Source of the DNA: Atrichornis clamosus
Taxonomy: Eukaryota; Chordata; Aves; Passeriformes; Menuridae
Reading direction: 5' to 3'
Assembly (NCBI GenBank): GCA_013400975.1
Contig: WBMZ01006406.1
Location: 1-64,000, forward strand
Length of the DNA: 64,000 bases
Shown: piece after piece, positions 12,227 to 26,401 of the stretch
Layout: each line of letters opens with the position of its first letter
Numbering within the stretch: the stretch's first letter is position 1
Notes under the pieces: model-generated
Database searches by the model: none
What the model was told of the DNA's origin: nothing
What the model saw: only the letters and a program-made list of their open reading frames with translations
Program-made: the position numbers and the translations under genes

Positions 12227-15200
12227 CTGCAAAAGAAAGCATTGCATCAGTACCTGCTAACTGGACTATTGATTAAAGTCTGCTGTAATTACTGTCCCAT
12301 TAAGATTTTGTAACATAAACATGTACACACTGCATTCCTGCATTATTTGCACCATTATGTGTCTAAAACCTATGGCAGCTACAATTTCTCTACTACGCAG
12401 AAAACTGTATTTAATTTTAGGGACAACTTTAATATGCCAAACCTAAACATGCCTGTAAGTGTGAGTGTGCCTGTGAGTACAGATACATTAAAAACACTTA
12501 CAACACGTACTGGTTCTGTGGAAATCAAGGGAGTCGCGCAAATATTCACCTTCCTCGATGAACAGACTACTTAAGTGATTCCACACAGGAAAAATTAGTT
12601 AGACCAGGCTTCGTATCCCCTGTGTGCTCTCCCTTGTAATGCAGATGCCAAGAGAGAACGCTATTCAGTTTTACAAAGAAAATATTAATTGGATTATGTT
12701 TGTACTCACAAAATAGTCAACATCACATGTTTTCATAATTGGAAAATTACCCAAATAGTTTCTTGTTGGGAAACCTAACAACCCAGACTGATTTGCAGAA
12801 TGGCAGCCTTCATGGTAATTATGTCAATGAGATTACTGATTATGCCACCTGATAATGTATTAATAGAGCAAGAAGAACTACAAATGAGGCTGAAGTTCAA
12901 TTTTCTCTGCTTAAATTAATTGTTCTTGAATTTCGAACTTAAATTATTAAACAAGTGTAGCATTCTGCTATAAATTACCTGTCTTAAATTAGGCTCCACG
13001 TAAGCTTATAACTGATCCCTGGGACATTGCTTCACTTTAAGAGGTTATTTTGCATGTTCTCTATACATGACAATTGCTCATTTAGATCATGGAGCACTAC
13101 AACAAACATACCAATTGCAACAATACATGCAGTGCAACTTAATTACCGAGTTCCCTGAATTTCCTACAGCAAAAACCTTATTTTAACAATATCTAGAAAG
13201 GAGATTGATGGGAACAGAAAAGGACACAAAATGTTTTTAAGCTCATACATATTGCTGCCAAAGTACCTTCTATCACTTGGTGTTTTGCTCCAATGTATTT
13301 ATGTGAGAAGTCAGTAGAAGACTCCTACCACTAGAAAAATGGAAAAAAACACAATCTTTTTGATGCTGCTGTGTTTGCAGGTAGGGCAGTGACCACACAT
13401 ACAGCAGAAATAATAGTGGAGAAATGTGTTATTATCAGACAAGATCTGGGTCTGAATTGTACCAGCAGCTTTTGGGTACTCTCACCACCCGAAGTCAGCT
13501 CTCACTGACTCACCAGAGGGACAGACAAGTCTTCCAAAAAACCACAGGCAATTTATGTTTGGAATGCTTTCTTTGCCTTCTAACTCACTGTAACCTATCA
13601 CATTAGGATATATTATCTGGATACACTGGATGTTCTGAAAAGCCATTTACAAAGACAAAGGCCATGGGATTCCCATACCAAATTGGATTTCTTACATTCT
13701 CAGCTACATTCAGGCTGGAATTAAAAAAAAAAAAAAACAAAAAACCAACCCAAAAAAACCCTGAATTATTAAAAAGCTTCACTACCAGAAACAAAATAAA
13801 TTGAAACCCCAGTCCTTCCAAGACACTTGTTAAAATTTCTCTGTTGTAAAGGCTCCACTACAGAAAAGAGACATTCCTGCCTATTTAAAATTAAGTACAA
13901 GAATGTGACCTCAAGGAATCACAGTTTCAAAATTGATATTTCACTTTACAAATAACAGCAACAAAAAGTTGTGGAACCACCACATCTGTGGGAAATGATT
14001 CATTACCTCCAACAGAAATATTTTTGCATTCTGCATAGCCCAGACTGCAGGACTTTCACAGCTTTAGTGTGTTGTGACTGCAATAACCTTGGTCACATTT
14101 GTGGGGAGCTTGAGACATTCAATTTCAGACCAGCAGCCTCATTTTATCTCTCATTGCATAACTCTTTGCTATAGCTTTCTACTGGTTTTCTCAGTTTAAT
14201 TAACCTTTCACATAGAAATCATCATTATTATTTTGTTCTAAGAAATGCTCTATCCTGCAATTATACAGCAAATCGTGTCTTCTTCAAAAAAAACAAAGAT
14301 AATGCTGTGTCTTTGCTGAATACAAACAAGTTTGGAATTGTGTTCCCGTTTCAGCTCTGCAAAGGGATACACGAAGCGGAGGTTTTCAAAGGATGGCTTG
14401 CGTGGCATGAAAGAACAAAGAAATACAACGTAGAACAAAGAAGGAAAAGACAAAAGTAAAAAGGAGTATCTGAAGCAATATCAATTTCTTTTCATGCTAA
14501 CCATAACAAGCATTTTTTCCAGGACTCAGTAAGTGTGTTTCTGACTCTGGCCACCTGTAGGGCAAAATGCTAAAAGCTAAGTAGCCAGATAGGGAGGCAT
14601 GTAAACAAAGGACAGCACCAGTAGTGCCACCAGGCAATGCTAGGGAAGTTAGTGTGCTATTATTCAACTTTTTCTCATATTTTTAAGTGAAAGAGACACC
14701 ATCAGAAGAGGGAAAGGAAGGGGAGGATGATGTCTGACAAAGTGCTTTCTCTTTAAGATGCAAGGTCTTACACTTACCCTTTGAGCAGACTGTTACAGAA
14801 GCAGAAGCATGGAGAAATTTTGTTTTGATATCAAAATGCATTAAAAAATAACATAGAAATACGTTGTTTATAAAACGCAGGACATAAAGTTGTCAAAAAC
14901 AGTGGAGGGCAGAGAAGAAAATGCCAGCAGGTGTTTGTAACCCTATTAAACATCAGTATTGACGAGTACAAAAACTGGGTTTGCCTCTTCTTGCCTCTTG
15001 CCTCACAGGACTACCCTGGCAAAAGTCCTGGCAAAGCACAGATTAGTTATTACTGAAGGATCTCTCTCTCCTGCTTCAAAGGGATGCCAGGAAGGCAATC
15101 CCCTTCATGTTCAGAAAAAACTATCCAAGATGAAGAAGAAACTAGAAATCTAAGAATTTCATCAGGAATAACATTTATAAAAGCAATCAACCACCCAGAA

Positions 15201-17364
15201 CTGCAGAACAACCACAGAAGAAACATCTGCGCAGTCCATTCATGCTACACTGGGAAACAACTGGGAGGCAAGAACTCAGTATGGTAATCGCACATAATTA
15301 GAAATTGGAATTAATAGGCAATTCCTTCCTAAATATTTGTACAGCTCTGCCAGGCAGGGAAGCAGTGACCCAGGTAAAACTGCACACACAGAAATGACAC
15401 GCACATCTCTGGCACAAGCCACGTAAAAATCAAAACAAAGCAGCATAGTTTAAAATGCCCAGAAGGACTGGCCAAGTGTCTGAAATGAATGCAAATACCT
15501 TCCCTTGAAAAGCCAGAGTGTTTTTACAGCTCCCAGAAGACACCGTTCTTGAGACAGCTACTTCTGCCTTCATGTCTTGCCAGACACAAGCCTGCTTTCA
15601 CTTCACCTACTGCAGTGTGCAAAGGTGCTTCACAGGGGCCCACGGCACAAGCCCAGCCTGGCTGGTGACTGGGACAGAAGCTGCGTGATGGTTTTGTTCA
15701 TCGGGTACTGCTGAGGAGATTGCAAACACTGTACTTTTGTAAGGCTTATTGCAGAGGCACTCCCAGTCATGACAGAGCAGAGTGCACCATGCCCACCACA
15801 GCCCTGAATCCACTGTGAGTGCCTGATGGAACGCCAGCAAAGGCACACAGTATCTTTGAAAAAACAGTAAGTATCATAAAAGCTGCAAGAGTGGAGCAAA
15901 CAACAATTTTCATGTTTTTAGTAAAATTGCTGGGAGACAGAATAATGAATGTTCATAAGTAAAAGCAAATCAGACTCTACTGCAATATCTGCAGGCACAG
16001 AACTCACAATTTCATGTTTCCCAGATCAGGAATTAGGCATGCAGTAAGCACTCTTCCTAAAACAATTCTTAGGCAATTCATATATATGAACACAGAATTG
16101 GAGGAAATAGATAAAGTATTTCTCGTAAATGCTTTCCAGTGGAAAGAATGTCAAGGAGCACAGAGCTATTGCGGTTAGAGAAAATTACTGGTTCTAGACT
16201 GACTATAAATTGGGCATGATTACTTTCAGCCTGAACATTTTCCAAAGGTTTACAGAAAGACACAAATTGAATTAGTTAACAGCTTTTAACCACTGTAACA
16301 GAGTCAATAAAGTGTTATAAGCTGCAGTTTAATTAACTCATGGAAGAGACTGAATGGGAGAATTCCTAGACACTCTGAGCTCATGATGCAAGTCACCAGG
16401 GCTCTACACTGAACACATTTTTGACAGAACGTAAGCAGAAATTGGATAGCTAGTTAGTTGTTAACACTGTATTTATATGATATTCTTCTCATTTTTCAAG
16501 GCTTCCCCTGGCTGATTGTGGGAGCAGGAAGGAATTTATTCATCATCCTGAAGCAGAGGCTGGGTTACAAGACTGTACACGAAGCTGGGAAGGATAGTCT
16601 TCCACCAGAGTTGATAAATAGCCCGAGCTAGAGACAGGATGAAAGAGCCTGTGCTCATGTTCTGTGTAGCTGTAAATTTTCATATACGTGGTTGGGGCAG
16701 CCTGGCTGAAAGAACTACTGGCTTTCTAGGGTTTCCTCTGAACTGGCACACTGCATACCTTCAGCATAATTTGCAGTTTTTCTCCCAGGCATTTCTTGCA
16801 GAGCAAGGGTGTAAGCACAGCTGATGTCTACTGATAACCTTCTGCACTGCACTGAAGTTGGGGATTTTGGTCCAGGTCTCACACTAGTTTTTAGGACACT
16901 GGGATTTAAATGGGTGGGTGGACTGTGGACCAGGTATTCCAAGGACCCCCTTGTGTCATAAGAGTTCTCACAACCGTAAAGACCCAGACATAGTGACTCA
17001 GTAGTTCCTTCAAGGTATCTGTTCCAATAACCAATAATAAATCAAGCTTATTTAAAATGAAAGAACCTGATGTCCAGAGTACATTACTGATATATAGCTA
17101 TAGCATATTTGTATTTAGTCATGCATACATGCAGAGTTTTGCTTATGTACAAATAGATATTCAACCACTATCATCTGGCAAGGTTTTCTCCCAGAGTTTC
17201 AAAAACTTGTATATTTATATTCTGTGGCATAGCGCAATCAGCTTCAATATTTTTTTAATAGAGGAAAAAAAAAATTATTTTCAAAAAGCATAAACTGAAA
17301 ATAGCAATTTGGAAAAGAATCCCTCAAGACCTTTTTCCACCTTTTCACTTCCCCAGGTGCTCAC
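12227..17364 (-). other. CTNNA3: Complete CTNNA3 intron between the 81-bp and 153-bp exons (5,138 bp)
   Basis: This intron is bounded by the GTGAGC donor at 17359-17364 and the TTTTGCAG acceptor ending at 12227 on the minus strand. I see no further exon and no CR1 copy. It holds a poly(A) tract at 13723-13737 followed by CCAACC-type sequence, and otherwise ordinary unique AT-rich DNA. ORFs of 60-90 codons occur on both strands without recognisable domains. Confidence 0.85.
13723..13760 (+). repeat. Poly(A) tract with CCAACCC-rich tail
   Basis: Fifteen A residues (13723-13737) run into an A-rich sequence with CCAACCC and AAAAAAACCC words. It resembles the tracts at 38210 and about 40759. Confidence 0.8.
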
Positions 17365-17445
17365 CTGCCTGCGGAGGTCTCTGGTCTTCTTGCACATACT
17401 GTCTATGGCAACATTCAAGGCATTACTTCTCTCTGTCTTGTCAGT
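17365..17445 (-). CDS. CTNNA3: CTNNA3 (alpha-T-catenin) internal exon, 81 bp, probable exon 8
   Basis: This is an internal exon of an alpha-catenin, the actin-binding adaptor that links beta-catenin and plakoglobin to F-actin at cell-cell junctions. On the minus strand an acceptor ending TTGTTGCAG precedes 27 codons, followed by the donor CAG|GTGAGC. The peptide starts TDKTERSNALNVAIDSM and ends KKTRDLRRQ, the conserved end of the first M-region helical bundle in the alpha-catenin/vinculin family. Both boundaries are phase 0, and the next exon (12074-12226) continues directly with LRKAIIDH, as in the family. The NALNVAIDSMCKK wording fits alpha-T better than alpha-E or alpha-N, from memory of the family and without an alignment. 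The pyrimidine tract before the acceptor is modest. The first residues (TDKT) are the least certain, because family members differ around this junction. The human exon number is inferred from homology. Confidence 0.92.
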
Positions 17446-17761
17446 CTGCAACAAATGAGACAGAAAACACAGCCATGGTCATTTGGGATCCCTTAGCAAG
17501 CACATTCTTTGTGTCTCCAGTTCATCAGAGCATTTGGTGACTCACATATGCTTCAGGATTTTGCAAATTTTACTACGTCTCAAGAGCCATTAATGCAATA
17601 TTCACAGCATGCCAATTTGTGATGTTAAGCATAACCTGCTGAATCTAAACATATGCTTAAGTAGCAGCACATAAGAACAAAACTAAACACTTTTTAACTT
17701 CTGAATTTCTATAATACTCTTAGTGTAATCAAGGGTTACTTTTGGAACAACATTAATAGAT

Positions 17762-17784
17762 TTTATTATTATCATTATTATTAC
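17762..17784 (+). repeat. TTA-rich trinucleotide tract
   Basis: Imperfect (TTA)n with one TCA interruption. Confidence 0.7.
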
Positions 17785-20700
17785 ATAATAGTAACAATGC
17801 TATTTATGTCAATCCATTAACACCACGTTCATGTGAAAAATAATATCATCTCTCTACAAACGATTTATAAATTCCGATGCCCACAATGCATTTGGGTAAT
17901 GCTTTTGTCTGCAGCATTCATTATTTTCCTCCTGCAGAACAGAAGGGGTGAGTTTCAAAATGTCCCAGATGTTACAATGCAAACATTGCCATTTCATGGA
18001 CAAACTCTTCATTTAACAGCGTTTTCATTCTCAGCATCTAGAAGACTGAGCTCTTGAGATATTTGAGAGGTCTGAAGAGAATCAGCTGCATACTTTCTAA
18101 ACTATCTTAATTTATTTATTTCTACCTATAAGAAAAGAGCTTATATCATTGTTACTATGGGAAAAGTGTAGTTGCACTTTACTGAACTGCTTAGCACCTT
18201 TTCTATCCAATATTAACATCATATTTCTGTGTCTACTAGCTGGTCTGAAATTTTTTTTCCTGTTTGTACAGAAACTACATGAAAATCCAAAATGCCTGAT
18301 GAACTTTGTCTCCCTAAAGCAAGCAATCATTGCTCACTACCTCAGGCTGCCCTGGTTCAAAGGAAAGAACCACAAACAGTGGAAGTGTCTTTACACAGTC
18401 TTAAGTCAGCACACATGACATTTACAGCACAAAGAAGCAGACTCCCACAAATGCTGCAGAAATAGCTGTGGATACTGACCACAACATTTGGACTTTGGTT
18501 ACAGAGCACTGGGAAGTCTCTGGCATGAACACGACTGTCTGGCTTTGTAAATAACATTAAAGTTAATCTGAAAGCAGGAATCTCATAGTAGGCACCTAGG
18601 AGTATAACCTTTTTGTCTACAATACACCATACTTCAGTCAGAGTTATTTCCGTGCTAACAAACCTGTGAACAGGGTAACATAGTTAATATTAAAACAAAG
18701 ACTACAGGTGACCAGAAAAGAACTTTTACATTAAAATTGAATGAGCAAGGTAATAAATGCCTTGAAATTATCTGCACATTCTGTATGAACTGAAAGGAAA
18801 AATGACTTTAAAAATGGAGCTTATATATTCAAGAAGACTTAGAAATTCTCCAATGACTTGCTATTTCTGAAATTGCCTACAGTCTTTGCAGGGAACAGAT
18901 GATCAAAACCAGGTGTTGGAGAAAGATCTGAACTTCACCTTAAAACCTTCAAGGAATCCCGGCAGGTGGAACTTTCTGTTTCACAGTAATGCCATCATTT
19001 CTCGCACCAAAACTTGGACAGGAACCAAAGTAAAGAATGACTCCTCTGTTATGTTTTGCAAACTCTTGTCAGGCTTGACAACAAAATGATCCCTTCTAAA
19101 CTTCCAGGTAAACAGGGTCAGTGGGAACTCTGGGGATATAACTCACTTATGCCTATGCATTTTCAGATTACAAGGATGCATTGGCACATCCTTTGAAAGC
19201 TTTATGGTTAGAGCCTATTTTTCTACAAACACAGAATCATTGTAAAATACTGGGATCTTTTTCACGTCCTCTGGTCATCTGTAACTTCAAAGGTGGCAGC
19301 TAATGACACAACTGCAAACCTAAATCTTTGAAGCAGATAATATGTAAAAACCTCCGTCAGCAAGTGGCATAAAATATTGAACAGTGAACAAGGAAAAAAA
19401 CCCCTTTATTTGCAAATTGTAATGTAATAGTCAATAGTCAATGTCTAGAAAGCAAATCTAACTATAACTGAAGTTATTCTTCACCTCGTGTTTTCCCTAA
19501 GAAGTAAATACAGTGTAAAATGCAGCTCCAGCCTGTAGACCAGTGCAGACTGCAGGTAACCTCATAAACACAACCTCTCAATCTTCCCTGAAGAAATGTA
19601 AACATCAAAAACCCCACACTACTGTTTGGATAAATCTTTCTTATAAAGACTTCACAACTTCAAAACCGTGTACGGTCTCTTCCAGTCAGGGGCACACGTG
19701 ACTACAGAGTCTCCATGGGAACACTCAAATGGCCTGGTGCTGCATTCCCCAGCTTCCATAAGGCATCACCACCCACTGCTCCCAAGGACCTTTGGATGCT
19801 GAGTTACTCCTGTAAGTCTGCATTCCCCTGCAGACTCCACCTTGGATCTGCACGTGACAGCAGCAGTTCAAGAGCTACACGAGATGCTTACACTGTGGAA
19901 TAACTGAAGAAGAGCAGATGTAATATTTTGAAAGTGCACAATGAAACGCTGGCACAGTGAAAGCAAAGGTGCCCCCAACACCTCCACACTCACGTGCAGC
20001 TCTGTCACTGTCCAGTGGTGTAACTCACGTGCCTGGAGCTGCAATACTCTGCATCTGCTTGCCATTTAACGTCCTTCTTACCACCGCTGTACCTCAAAAC
20101 AAACAAGCCTAGCTGAAATAGTTCCTTCTGTACAGAGTGACTGAATGAGGGCTAGGAAAATTATGCTCATTATTGTGGGTCTGGATTTTGAAAATCAGAC
20201 AGTTGAGCTCAGTCCTTTCAGTTTTCCTGCACTCAACTACTGTTTTCCTTGTGAAATATATGTAATAACAGCTATATGGCTCCTTGTGAAGATCCTGAAA
20301 GCAATATCCAGCTCTTATTTAAATGCATTTTTAACATTTGAAACATTCTACAAGCACTAAGTCACACTGTTATTAATACTCACTGAGTGAAAATAAGTAT
20401 TTTTAATTAACACTGGATAGCCTGAAGATAAATGCTGGGTACTGCAAATAATACAGGCCTATCTATTTCACACACTGGCAAACAACAGTAGTTGAATGAC
20501 CCAAAAACCACATGTGCAGAAAATCTTTCCTGTTGGATTTTCATTGAAAACAGGACATATCTGAGGGCAGATTCTCAGCAGAAACACACTGTTTTTAACG
20601 GAGTTGGCTTAAATCAGCAGGGCACAGGGACCTTCCCAGGCACTACAGATCCTTGTGCACCCCAGGGTACACAAACCAACACCTCTGCTTTGGCTGTGCA

Positions 20701-22014
20701 GCCTCGGAGGGCTCAGGAACCTGCCTCCAGCCAGGACTTTGCTGGGCACATGCCAACAGTGGGAACAGAGACTGCAGGAATTCCATAAGCTTCGTGCTTT
20801 GTTGAGGTGAGGAGAGAGGTTAAACAAAGGAATATAGATACTCTGAGAAGGTTTTTTATTTCACCTTGTTTATACGCCTCAGGTCCTAAAAATGTTTACC
20901 TAAGAGTTGTACTGATCAGTAGATTATAAAGAAGATTTGAGCTGAACTACTTAGTGATCATCTAATCTTTTCTAGTACTTAGGCTAATAGACATGGGCTA
21001 AATTAATAAACAATTATATAAAAAAAATATATAAAAGGCTACCATCAGCCATAAATATTAAATCAGTAAATACTCTTATTATTCATTACATGAGTCAATA
21101 ACCACATCCCTTTAGCCGTAATCCAGCACTCAGTTACAACTCGGAACTGCAGGACTCCCATTAGCAGGACTAAAACAAACAGGTGAAACAGACCCAGTTA
21201 ATTTGGGTGTGTACTGGTAGGAAAGCATTCACAAGGATTTATTTAAACCTTGCAAGGTCACACTCCTTAAGGTCCCCTTACAGTCACCAGAGAAATCACT
21301 TTGGCATCACCTCTAAAGGTCCTGAGCCTCTACTCGATAGAGAGGGTGGTGGGAGAGGCCTAATTTGGTACACTGAGGTTTTGTCTTCGTAACAGTCCCT
21401 CAAAATACTCGTATTTTAAAAAAACCCCACAAACTCTTAGAAGTAAATTGTAATAGGCCTTCATGAAGAACCCTGGATATTTTGGACATACCCCCTTGAA
21501 GTAGGTATTGAGATTTCAAGTATAAAATAATTGTTTTTCAAAACTGGCCATAGGTGTTCAGAAACATCTGTAGTCTCTAGCTTTTCCATGTTGTGGACCA
21601 AAGGGAGCCCTTCCAAGATGAGATCCATATCTTCTGAATTCTGTATTCCAGAACAGCTGAAGCCTTAGCTATACACTTAAAAACTACTTTACTTTCCTCC
21701 TAAAGGATTCCTTCAAAGATCTGTATGGCAACACCACAGTGAGGAGATACTGTCCATATCATTATACAGGACAGAGAAATGATACTTCACTGGAATGTTT
21801 AAAATCACATACGTTAGTAAAAACAAATACGTAACTTTAACCCGTATTGTACTCAAAGACTCTCCTGAAAATAGATTTCCATACGTAAAGGCCAGAAATT
21901 GAGCACACATGTATTTCATGGGATGTGTCTGTTCCCAAATATTCATTTGTACAATCTTGGGAGGAATGAATAAAAAACAGAAATCCAATCCACTAGCATG
22001 ATTTTCTTTGTTTA

Positions 22015-22258
22015 TCACAAAATGACAGAAAGGTTTGGGTTGGAAGGGACTTGAAAAGCCCATCTCATTCCAACCCCAGCCACGGGCAGGGTCATCTTCC
22101 ACTATCCCAGGGTGCTCCAAGCCCCATCCATCCTGGCCTCGGACACTTCCAGGGATCCAGGGGCAGCCACAGCTGCTCTGGGCACCCTGTGCCAGGGCCT
22201 CCCCACCCTCACAGGGAAGAATTTCTGCTTGTCAAAGAATCTAAACCACCCTCTACCC
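22015..22258 (-). mobile_element. CR1 LINE 3'-end fragment
   Basis: The plus strand reads TTTGGGTTGGAAGGGACTTG, then CATTCCAACCCCAGCCACGG, then CCCCATCCATCCTGGCCTCG and CCTCCCCACCCTCACAGGG, which is the CR1 3' UTR in antisense. The element is in minus orientation and about 240 bp remain. It closely resembles the copy at 1964-2180 and is probably the same or a sister subfamily. Overlapping ORFs (22035-22244, 22051-22380) are translations of the repeat. Confidence 0.92.
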
Positions 22259-22386
22259 ACTATCTCCAGAAGCTGTACCAAGACTCCGTGATAAACAGAT
22301 TTTGCTATAGTTCCATGTATCCAAGAACAATTTTACTTAAAAAAAGACTAGCACATTTATCAAAATTAGTGCTCTATTGAAATACT

Positions 22387-22399
22387 AAAAAAAAAAAAA
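22387..22399 (+). repeat. Poly(A) run
   Basis: Thirteen uninterrupted A residues lie about 130 bp beyond the CR1 fragment at 22015-22258, with no clear link to it. Confidence 0.8.
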
Positions 22400-25300
22400 G
22401 CTAAAAGGTAAACACCAATCAATACTGTAATAACTTAATAAATGTCAGAGCTCTAATTAAATGACTGATCATTTCAAGCTATATGTTGACTGAAAATAAC
22501 CCTATGCTCAGCAAATAGAGGGTCCTGTACATTGTACCTTAATTTTAAAAACTCCAAAGAAACAAACTCTCACAAAACTTAAGTAGGACATTAAAGAAAA
22601 GTCACAGCCCCTGCAGAGATACCAAGCATTTTATGTCTGTTGTTACAATTTAGAATGTAGTATTTAATGATTTCTTTACGTAAAGAACTTAGAAATGGTT
22701 CTTTGAGTTATAAAGTCAGTGTGAATTCTAAACAAAATCATAAAAAAAACCCAAAATTATATAGAAAGCAGTTTCAAAATTTATTTTGCATGTTGAAACA
22801 ACCTTGTCATTACTTGGGGAAGCTCCACACCTGAATTTGTTATGCAATGACAATTTTTCTTTTTTCGTACAAAGCTTAGAGAAACCCTGATCTTTCAAAT
22901 CCTGTTGTGTAATTCAACAAAGTAAAGAAACCTGCAAGGATCTGTCTCAAAAAAACCCAACAAAGCCTGTAAGCCTTTGTAAGGGAACATGCAGTTCAAT
23001 CCTGTTGCAGGCTTCATTTACTCCAGTTGGTTTGCTTCTGCCAGAAACAGTGAACACGGTGCTTCAGCCATCAAGAACTAAATAAAATGAACATCACTTC
23101 TCACATTCTTTGCTGGGGAGACAAAGGATTTGTTACCTTGGTGGTCACACAGAGTGAAAAAAATACAAGATGATTGTTTGGCTATACAACACCTGTGAGA
23201 AATGCCACATCCGGGGCAGAAACTCTTCCTATTTCCTTGTTCCAATTTGGATACCACTAGGCCCTAGGAATATTTGTCCCTTAAATGCAGAATTAATGTA
23301 AATATTATTTTACCCTTCAAATTTTCAACTCGCTCCTCCAAGTGCCACGTCCAAGTAAAAATGGAGATTTCTTGTGCAAGGTCCCATGCCTAATTAAACA
23401 CACCAAAACAATGATCTTCTCCAGACCCACAGAACTCCAGGGACAAGTTTGTGTTGGATTCAACACAAAAGGTAGCCAGTTGTTTAGTCCTAGTTCTCAA
23501 GTACGCCTCACACTTTCAAACACAATCTTTTAAAGACCTCTTTGTTCCCCATCCTGAAAGCGGACAGGAGTAACTTTTTGAGTGCAAACAACCTCATTGA
23601 AACGTGGAACTCTTTAAATGCATGAACAATTACACGCACACGATTCACTGCCTGGGAAATCTCTTAAATGAACATTTTAAAAGTTATTCAAGGAATCCTC
23701 TGACAAGAGAGTAAAGGCAGAACCTACCATTTCTGACATTTTATGGGACAAAAATTCCTTTGAAAACGCAAACGCTCCCAGGCCTTTTCACAGCATTTCA
23801 AAGCCTATTTCTACTGTACATCAAAAGCCTGGAAAGGGAAATTAATTCAGGAGTACATTTATTACCTTTCCTTTTTAATACAGGAAACACAAAGAATGAA
23901 TAACTCACAAGTACTTGAAGTTGAAAATCACTCAGTGACACAGATTCCCTACTCCAGCACACCCATCCCAGTGTGCTTTTTTTAAAGACAAAAGGCTCAA
24001 GAAAATCTATTTCTGTGATAAACAGGTAAGTATATTTTTTTAAAAAGGGGTATGGAAAATAATATGCAACTGAGCAAATAAGGACTCTTTCATGTGGAAC
24101 TGTTTCTCATTATAGATAGGGGTTTTTTCCTCAACAGCTTCAATATGGGATTGTCATTTTTCTCCTCTTCATGGAATACTCCCTATGGATCTAATGCTGG
24201 GAGATGTGAAGTACCTCGTAAGAAATTAATTACCTCAACCTCTGCTGCTACCAACTGGAGTACCAAGGGCTCTCGTCACTGTGTCAATCACCCTTTCCCA
24301 ATCAATATGCAGGAAAAGCCTTGAATTTAAAGCTTCTCAGTATAACTCTCTTTTAGCATTCAGTTGCATATAGAAATACTGCAAAACAAATTTAGTTCTA
24401 AACGAGTATGCATAAAACAGCCTAAAAGACCCAGAAACAAAAATTTAGAATGCCTAACCCTGTAATTATTAAAAAACTCAAAATTTTCAGATCCTAATTA
24501 ATCTTAAAATCTCAGAAAGAATTATGTTGCTGGAATATGCTTAATATTGCACATTTTAATCCACTCTCTGAAAGACTGGTGTCAGTCAAGTGAAGGTGGA
24601 GAGAGTGGTTAGGATGTCTCAAAGGACAGAGCTGGGATCTTTATCCCCGGGATAATAAATTCTCTCAAAAGTGACTGCGATCCAGCCAAAAGAGGAGACA
24701 AGGAACCTACACTATTCTGAATTTTTATTGCTTCTTTCTGATATATACGACAAATATCTCATTACATCAGTTTTTCTCCCCCTTTTTCATATTGAAAAGT
24801 TCAGCGTGATTCCAAGGTGATCCTAAAAAAAACCTCACATTTTTCTAGTACTTATCTGGGGAAAAGTGTCCCAGAAGTCACTGTGTCATAACTGCTGTGT
24901 TGCAAAGCAAATACAACCATCACTGACTACTTCTAATGCAAAAAACAAAAGCCACAGGCACTTCAGATTTGAAATATGACAGTGTTAGAACTTGACAGAG
25001 AAGCCTTAAAGGCCAGCGGTACTTTATTTTGGTTTGTATTTCAACTACTGGAGGAATCGGCAGGGAGTAAAAAGGACGTTAAATTTCTTCTAATCAGATG
25101 TCATTCACAGGTGATGCAGGAAGGAAAGGCAAACATCTGGAAACAGAGCAATACTACTGAAGTGACAGCAAGAAATACACTTGAGGTTAATCTGCTTTTT
25201 ACTAAGAAGCCATTTTCTAAGTTTCTACTACAGAAGTTTTTAATTGAATATCCACCTACCTTTCACCGAAGTGTTCTGGAAGTCTTACAGTAGGAAAATA

Positions 25301-25767
25301 GAAAATTAGTTGGAGAAAATCTCATTCTGCAGCAGCACCCTAAGACTTTCCTATGATGAACTATCATATAAATTGCTTGGAGATTATAAAATGCTATGAG
25401 AGGGAAGAAGGGGATGGAGGGAGAGGAAAAGTCAAAATAAAATATAATGGATTTGCTGAGACAGACCTTCTCATCCAGATTGTTTAAAAGTCTTAGCGGC
25501 GCTCTAGATCAGAAAGTTATGGTCTTAAACAGCAGCCAGAAACAGGGGAAAACGTCCAGCACAAAGCTACTCAAATTCTGACACACCTTGGGACAGACTG
25601 ACTTAGTGCAGGTTCCAAAGTGGCACAGCAAAGGCACATCCTGCATTTTTCAAGAAGTCAAAAACAAACTTACTGTGGCTTTAGATGCGATATTTTAGTG
25701 CACAATGTACGACATAAATAGGTTTCAATAGACTTAAGAGGAGTGAAACAACGTTCAAATCAAACAG

Positions 25768-25857
25768 TATTATAAATATATTTATATGTACATACGTATA
25801 TTTTTTAAAAATATACAAACTGACTAAAAATATATATTTCTAAAAAAAAAATTAATT
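25768..25857. repeat. AT-rich low-complexity stretch with palindrome
   Basis: About 90 bp made almost only of A and T. It includes an inverted repeat at 25796-25816 with perfect 10-bp arms (GTATATTTTT and AAAAATATAC) around one T. Confidence 0.8.
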
Positions 25858-26401
25858 CAAGTCCTCAGAGCCACTCCATGCCATCCAGTAACATCACGTT
25901 TTCTCCTTATATTCCCACTCTATCGAAGAGTACCAGGAAGAGGTAAGGAAGGTAGGACAGTAAAACTAAGAAGGTTGCTGTGTTGACACGCTCATTAGTC
26001 TGAGAAAATCTCTGTGACACCGTTCATGATCACTTACAGCACAGACATGCTGTGGTACTTCTTTTAACAGAAAACCAAGCACACTTTTGTATCACACTGG
26101 ATGGGTAATGACGATTGATTTCCCTGATCTTCACTCCCACATAACTCATACGCTAACATTTCCGGGGAGTGATTTGAAGGAAGCTGCTTGACACAAACAT
26201 GGGTGGGCCCACGACAGAACTCGGCCTACAGACAGAAACCTTATGAAAACAGCTGCTTGTCAAAGACTTCAGCTCTAAACAGGCAGGGCTTGGTCAGTTC
26301 AAATAACATACATCTTATGGATTTGGCTCTGTTCAAAACTGTACTTCTAAATAAAAGTTAAATGCTGAAACCCCAAACAGACCAAAAAATGTAATTCCAT
26401 T

